Shown: one piece after another, positions 5,959-9,080 of the stretch | How the letters are laid out: every line of letters begins with the position of its first letter | Numbering within the stretch: the stretch's first letter is position 1 | Source: Pseudorhodobacter antarcticus | GTDB lineage: Bacteria; Pseudomonadota; Alphaproteobacteria; Rhodobacterales; Rhodobacteraceae | Reading direction: 5' to 3' | DNA: 9,080 nt | Assembly (NCBI GenBank): GCA_945897655.1 | Contig: CAMDHB010000120.1 | Location: 1 to 9,080 of the forward strand | Position numbers and translations under genes: made by a program | The notes under the pieces: generated by a model | Database searches by the model: none | What the model was told of the DNA's origin: nothing | What the model saw: the letters and a program-made list of their open reading frames with translations, nothing else

Positions 5959-7008
5959 TCAAGATTTCCGTGAAAGTGCCCGTTCTGCGTCCTTACGCAG
6001 AAAAATGCGGCCAAAATCCTGGCCACCAGGTGCAAATGCAGAGACCACTGCCCTCTTCAACGCCCAGCGATCGGCACCGCCTTTTCAAGCACATTCCCCA
6101 CAACACCTTGCGCCTGAGCAATGCTCCACCGCAGTCTGACGATCTGGTCTTGTGATTTGGGGACCAGGACCGCTCAGCCAAAAGCGCTTCAACCTCTGCC
6201 CTGCTCGCCCCAAACTCGCGTTGCAGGGCCGTCCGGCTGACCAAGGTCGGAATCTCGGCCAACAGATCGGCATGGGCTTGGGCATCAAGAACTCTTCGGT
6301 TGGCAAATCGGGGGTCGCCGGCCCTCAGCGCGCCCGCTTCAATCACAAAGGGTTCGAGCAAAGCTTCGCTGGTACCGAGATCGCGAGCAGCCGTATACAG
6401 CGAGTGCAAGCGGCGTTCAGATTGAACCTCTCCCAGGATCGTATCGCCTGCGGGCGAAAGGCCAATTCGCAGGAATGCAATCGCGCAAAAGCCGGCGAAA
6501 CGGTTGGACGGCCAAGTCGTCTTGGTGCAACTGGTCCAGCTGGGCAAAAAGGTTGCCGAACGCACCGTTTGACGACCGATCCCGACTATCAGGCGCACCC
6601 GCGAGGGTTTGCAGGGCGTCCTTGATGGCCGCGTGCCCATCTTTCGCAACTGAAAACCCAACCGCCTGAGCAGCCCGCAAATGCAGAACTTCGTCCGGGA
6701 CCACGGCAGTTCGCAGTCTCAGAATTTGTACCCCCAACAAACGGCAAAAGGTCGTGTCAGGGTGAGGGCCGTAGTTGACCACCCGTCCAGGACGTCAGGT
6801 TGTCGAGTTGAACTGAACTCGGCACTCCGCAAGATGCCAGACTGCTCAGGGCCCCAGAATCGCCCGCAAGAATTTGACGGAGGGCCGCGCCCATGTTTCG
6901 GGCATACTCGACGATTGGCGTCCGCCGCATGGTTGCCAGACGCGACAGGAAGGACGGTACCGTTTCAGGATCAACCGGTGTTGGCCGGAGGTAGAAGTTT
7001 TGCTGCAA
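5959..7008 (-). pseudogene. tniQ: Broken tniQ (TniQ family transposition protein)
   Basis: TniQ is a target-site accessory protein of Tn5053/Tn402- and Tn7-like transposons. The remnant reads in five pieces on the minus strand. (1) 7008 to about 6770: LRPTPVDPETVPSFLSRLA, the family N-terminus, ending LTSWTG. (2) About 6780-6450: DTTFCRLLGVQILRL and FRRLLRDCI. (3) About 6455-6170: DTILGEVQSERRLHSLYTAA, LLAEIPTLV and GASRAEVEALLAE. (4) About 6165-6070: LVPKSQDQIVRLRW to EKAVPIA. (5) About 6066-5959: LKRAVVSAFAPGGQDFG, FLRKDAERALSRKS, stop. An extra base in the GGG at 6452-6454 breaks 2/3; removing it restores FAAGDTILGEV. A one-base loss near 6168 breaks 3/4. Joins 1/2 and 4/5 look like internal deletions; the CPxCL zinc-finger region expected after SWTG is absent. 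No tniA or tniB is seen. The first piece opens with TTG. Confidence 0.8.
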
Positions 7009-7144
7009 GGGTCTGCTTTGTGAAGGTTTTCAATATGGCCGTCCGGCGCACAGATCGATCATGGGTCTGGAGTTTTCCTTGGCGCAATCCCCCAGTTCAG
7101 CAGATACCGAACCAACAAATCAGTCAACGCAACATCAGCACGGC
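7009..7144. other. Unassigned spacer between tniQ and istB remnants
   Basis: 136 bases without a recognisable product in any frame. The minus strand just before tniQ has ATGATCGATCTG in the tniQ frame, but a TGA follows soon after. No TniB-like sequence, which often precedes tniQ, can be read here. The istB homology begins abruptly at about 7145, so a deletion or recombination point lies close by. Confidence 0.5.
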
Positions 7145-7261
7145 CTTACCCACCGCTGTCACATCCTGGAAACCGGCAACGACAGCTTCCGCTGCAAGGC
7201 AAGGTTAGCCGCAGCAGCCCGAAAAAAGAAGGAGACAAACCCGCCCGGGACCCCAGCATGA
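7145..7261 (+). pseudogene. istB: C-terminal fragment of istB (IS21-family ATPase)
   Basis: The last 38 codons before the TGA at 7259-7261 read LTHRCHILETGNDSFRCK, then an Ala/Lys-rich tail (AAAARKKKETNPPGTPA). This is the well-known end of IS21-family IstB, the AAA+ helper ATPase of the IstA transposase; related copies usually have ..DRLTHRCHILETGNDSFRFK. Homology stops abruptly upstream at 7145: the P-loop, Walker B and rest of the roughly 250-residue protein are missing, and no istA is present. The codons before it in the same frame do not resemble IstB. The fragment is not functional. It faces the helicase gene and is followed by the IS terminal repeats. Confidence 0.85.
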
Positions 7262-7283
7262 ACCGATATCGATAAGCAAAGCT

Positions 7284-7332
7284 GGCTCACTTCTCGGTGA
7301 TAGAACCGGCTCAGTTCTGGGTGAAAATGAAC
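7284..7332 (+). repeat. Two 24-bp terminal direct repeats of the IS21-type end
   Basis: Copies begin at 7284 (GGCTCACTTCTCGGTGATAG) and 7308 (GGCTCAGTTCTGGGTGAAAA), a 24-base period. They share GGCTCA, TTCT, GGTGA and a trailing AAC. IS21-family ends commonly carry such multiple terminal repeats as transposase binding sites. The minus-strand helicase stop codon (7311-7313) lies in the second copy. Confidence 0.75.
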
Positions 7333-9080
7333 TTTTGGCGCTCGCCACCTCGGCGGAACACCAACTCCGGCAGGACCGCCTCCCATTCGTCGCGTTTGAG
7401 GTAGGTTCTGAATGCCTCCTCGTTGTCTGTCTTTCGCCAGCGTACGATGGCACCCACTTTTCCTGAGACAAGCTGCGTTCCCTCTGGCGGTGCCCACGAT
7501 CCTGCCATGCGACCGAGGACGCGACCTTCAATGTCCAGGATCAGCCACTTCCCGTCGCTGCGTTCCAGCGTCACCTTATCGTCGATCTCAGCCTCGGCGA
7601 TGGCGGTCAGCGTCGGGCTTGTTTCGGGCAAACGCCCGGCAAATGAGAGGTCGACCATGCTCATGTCGGGCAGCTGGTATTGGTCAGGATCTGGCAAATC
7701 GATGGGTCGGGGAGCCTCGACTTTGCGCAAAAGCTCGCTGTCGCTGTCAGCGCGGACGAAGGCATGGGTTCCTCTGGTCACCACTGCCAGGCTTCGGCGG
7801 GCCCGGGTCATGGCAACGTAGAACAGCCGCCGCGGGGCTTCACCGTCTTCCCCCTGCGAGATCGCCTGCCAGCCACCGTTCAGGATCACGACATGGTCGA
7901 ATTCCAACCCTTTGGACCTATGGGCGGTCAAAAGGAGAAGCCCACGCTGCTCGCCTCTGATGTCCTGAGCCCATTCGGCCAGCCATTCCAACAAATCAGG
8001 AACAGGGATCGTCTTGGCTCCAAGGTCGCGCGCGAGATCTGCGATACCCTGCGCAATCAACTCAACCCAGCGTGTCAGCCGCTGTTGGTTCAGGACGTCA
8101 AGGATATCCTGGATCGTCAACATGGCCGTTGGCCGCTGCCGCAGGCCCGCGACGAGCCTTTGCATTTCGCGCATGCGCCAGACACTTGGCAGCTTTTCGT
8201 TGGCCATCTCGACCGGCAGCCCCAACTTTTCAGCATAGGCGCGCACCGGTCCCAGCCGTCTCCAATCGCGCGAGATGATGGCGGTGCGTGACCAGGCAAA
8301 ATCGGGGTCAAGATGAGATAGCCGCACGAGTTCGTCCACCGCCGCCACGGCTTGGGCCACATCATCGCCACCCACATCAAGGAACTGAACCCGGCCTCGA
8401 CCCACAGGATCATAGGTGGCCATGACCCCACCACCGGGATCAAGGCCGCGCAATTTGTCCACGCTGATCGGATGGCCCGCCTTCATGCGGTCCCGCGCCG
8501 GTTCGATCACCTGATTGGCGGCATCGATGATGAAGCGGGTGGAACGGTAGTTCTCGGTCAGGTACTTGGCCTTGGCCCGGTAATCCTCTTCAAAGCGGCG
8601 GATGAAGGAGATCGAGGCGCCGGTGAAGGCATAGATGTTCTGGTCGTCATCACCCACAGCAAAAAGGGACAACCGCTGGTCAGGGTCCTCCAGAGAACGA
8701 CCGGCCACAGCGGCGATCAGGGCGTATTCCTCAGGGCCGATGTCTTGATATTCGTCAACGAGGATCCAGCGATAGCCCTGGATCAGCGCCTCACGTTGCG
8801 CCTCGGCTTCGGCGCGGCTCAGCCCCTCGCCATTGATCAGTTGAACGGCCTCACGCAGGATGGCGTCGAACTCGCGGGTTTCGGTGGCACCGCCGGCAAA
8901 GCTTGCGCCGACCAGTCGCATTGCCAGCGCGTGGCAGGTCGAAACGGTGACCCAAGAGGCATCCTCGCCCACAAGGTGGCGCAGACGGGCGCGGATTTCG
9001 GCGGCGGCATGGCGGTTGTAGGTGAGGACAAGGATGCCCTGCGGGTCCTCACGCCGGACGCGCAGGAGATAGGCGATGCG
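7311..9080 (-). CDS. UvrD/Rep-type superfamily 1A DNA helicase (N-terminus beyond the window)
   Basis: The frame is open from the right edge for 589 codons. It is the C-terminal part of an ATP-dependent 3'-5' helicase. Motifs in order: Ia ILVLTYNRHAAAEIR (near 9030), CHALAMRL, II WILVDEYQDI (near 8760), III FAVGDDDQNIYAFTG (near 8655), IV YLTENYRST (near 8550), V LTAHRSKGLEFDHVVIL (near 7925), and VI RRLFYVAMTRARR (near 7820). The Walker A motif (GxGKT) must lie upstream of the window. After motif VI there are about 160 further residues ending VLPELVF. The RIAYLLRVRREDPQG segment and this tail resemble large RecQ-UvrD fusion helicases as I remember them; that needs the missing N-terminus. The last codons (FIFTQN and TGA) derive from the IS21 terminal repeat. 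Damage is probably slight, because VLPELVF seems close to the native end. Confidence 0.92.
   Translation of the reverse strand, partial: RIAYLLRVRREDPQGILVLTYNRHAAAEIRARLRHLVGEDASWVTVSTCHALAMRLVGASFAGGATETREFDAILREAVQLINGEGLSRAEAEAQREALIQGYRWILVDEYQDIGPEEYALIAAVAGRSLEDPDQRLSLFAVGDDDQNIYAFTGASISFIRRFEEDYRAKAKYLTENYRSTRFIIDAANQVIEPARDRMKAGHPISVDKLRGLDPGGGVMATYDPVGRGRVQFLDVGGDDVAQAVAAVDELVRLSHLDPDFAWSRTAIISRDWRRLGPVRAYAEKLGLPVEMANEKLPSVWRMREMQRLVAGLRQRPTAMLTIQDILDVLNQQRLTRWVELIAQGIADLARDLGAKTIPVPDLLEWLAEWAQDIRGEQRGLLLLTAHRSKGLEFDHVVILNGGWQAISQGEDGEAPRRLFYVAMTRARRSLAVVTRGTHAFVRADSDSELLRKVEAPRPIDLPDPDQYQLPDMSMVDLSFAGRLPETSPTLTAIAEAEIDDKVTLERSDGKWLILDIEGRVLGRMAGSWAPPEGTQLVSGKVGAIVRWRKTDNEEAFRTYLKRDEWEAVLPELVFRRGGERQKFIFTQN

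Larger units (their letters stand above)
7145..7333 (+). mobile_element. Right-end remnant of an IS21-family insertion sequence
   Basis: The istB tail is followed by IS21-type terminal sequence, ending near 7333 with TTCTGGGTGAAAATGAAC. The GGCTCACTTCTCGGTGA block is typical of the ends of these elements. The left end, istA and most of istB are gone, and no target duplication can be checked because the other junction is missing. The outer edge falls at the 3' end of the helicase gene, so the element inserted there, or a deletion from it stopped there. Confidence 0.8.

Noticed and set aside
5983..6002. Perfect 8-bp inverted repeat TTCTGCGT-CCTT-ACGCAGAA
   Set aside because: It falls inside the tniQ C-terminal piece and encodes FLRKDAE, so it is explained by coding; no sign of a terminator or att site.
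5748..6035. Minus-strand frame of 95 codons beside the tRNA
   Set aside because: It runs into the tRNA gene and overlaps the tniQ C-terminal piece in another frame; the TniQ reading explains 5959-6066 better.
7680..8291. Plus-strand frame of 203 codons opposite the helicase
   Set aside because: Antisense shadow of the UvrD-type helicase, whose motifs III to VI lie in the minus frame.

Overview
The window looks like a chromosomal segment of a Rhodobacterales (Rhodobacteraceae-type) alphaproteobacterium. The evidence is high G+C coding DNA, a lipoprotein whose mature N-terminus (CATIKESRLNPLNW) I know mainly from this order, a TniQ-family remnant of a type I recall from the same group, and an intergenic GGAGTATTTGGGCCAAAGTGAA-like motif that I also associate with Rhodobacterales. 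The genus cannot be fixed from this sequence.

Layout, left to right. (1) 1-1231, minus: the start and first six units of an exported delta-60 repeat protein; its C-terminus lies off the left edge. (2) 1232-1581: non-coding, with several inverted repeats. (3) 1582-1983, minus: sufE, a sulfur acceptor for Fe-S cluster assembly, divergent from (4) 2113-2577, plus: a small lipoprotein of unknown role. (5) 2581-3738, minus: ribonuclease D (rnd), convergent with the lipoprotein gene and separated from it by only three bases. (6) 3739-3957: a regulatory interval with two hairpins and the Rhodobacterales-type motif. (7) 3958-5561, minus: purM and purN, overlapping by four bases (ATGA), which encode two steps of de novo purine synthesis. 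(8) 5678-5753, plus: a tRNA with anticodon CAU, probably tRNA-Ile2, with a plausible promoter just upstream.

From 5754 to about 7333 the conserved gene order gives way to decayed mobile DNA. A tniQ transposition gene on the minus strand (7008-5959) can be followed through at least five pieces in shifting frames, with two probable internal deletions. It is followed by the last 38 codons of an IS21-family istB on the plus strand (7145-7261) and that element's terminal repeats (7284-7332). The IS end runs directly into the 3' end of a large superfamily 1A (UvrD/Rep-type) helicase gene on the minus strand (7311-9080, 5' end off the right edge), whose stop codon lies inside the IS terminal repeat.

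The left two thirds is ordinary housekeeping content plus one secreted repeat protein. I found no intact new multi-gene system. The most informative part is the tRNA-tniQ-istB-helicase junction, a scar of at least two mobile elements next to a helicase that may belong to the RecQ-UvrD fusion family.
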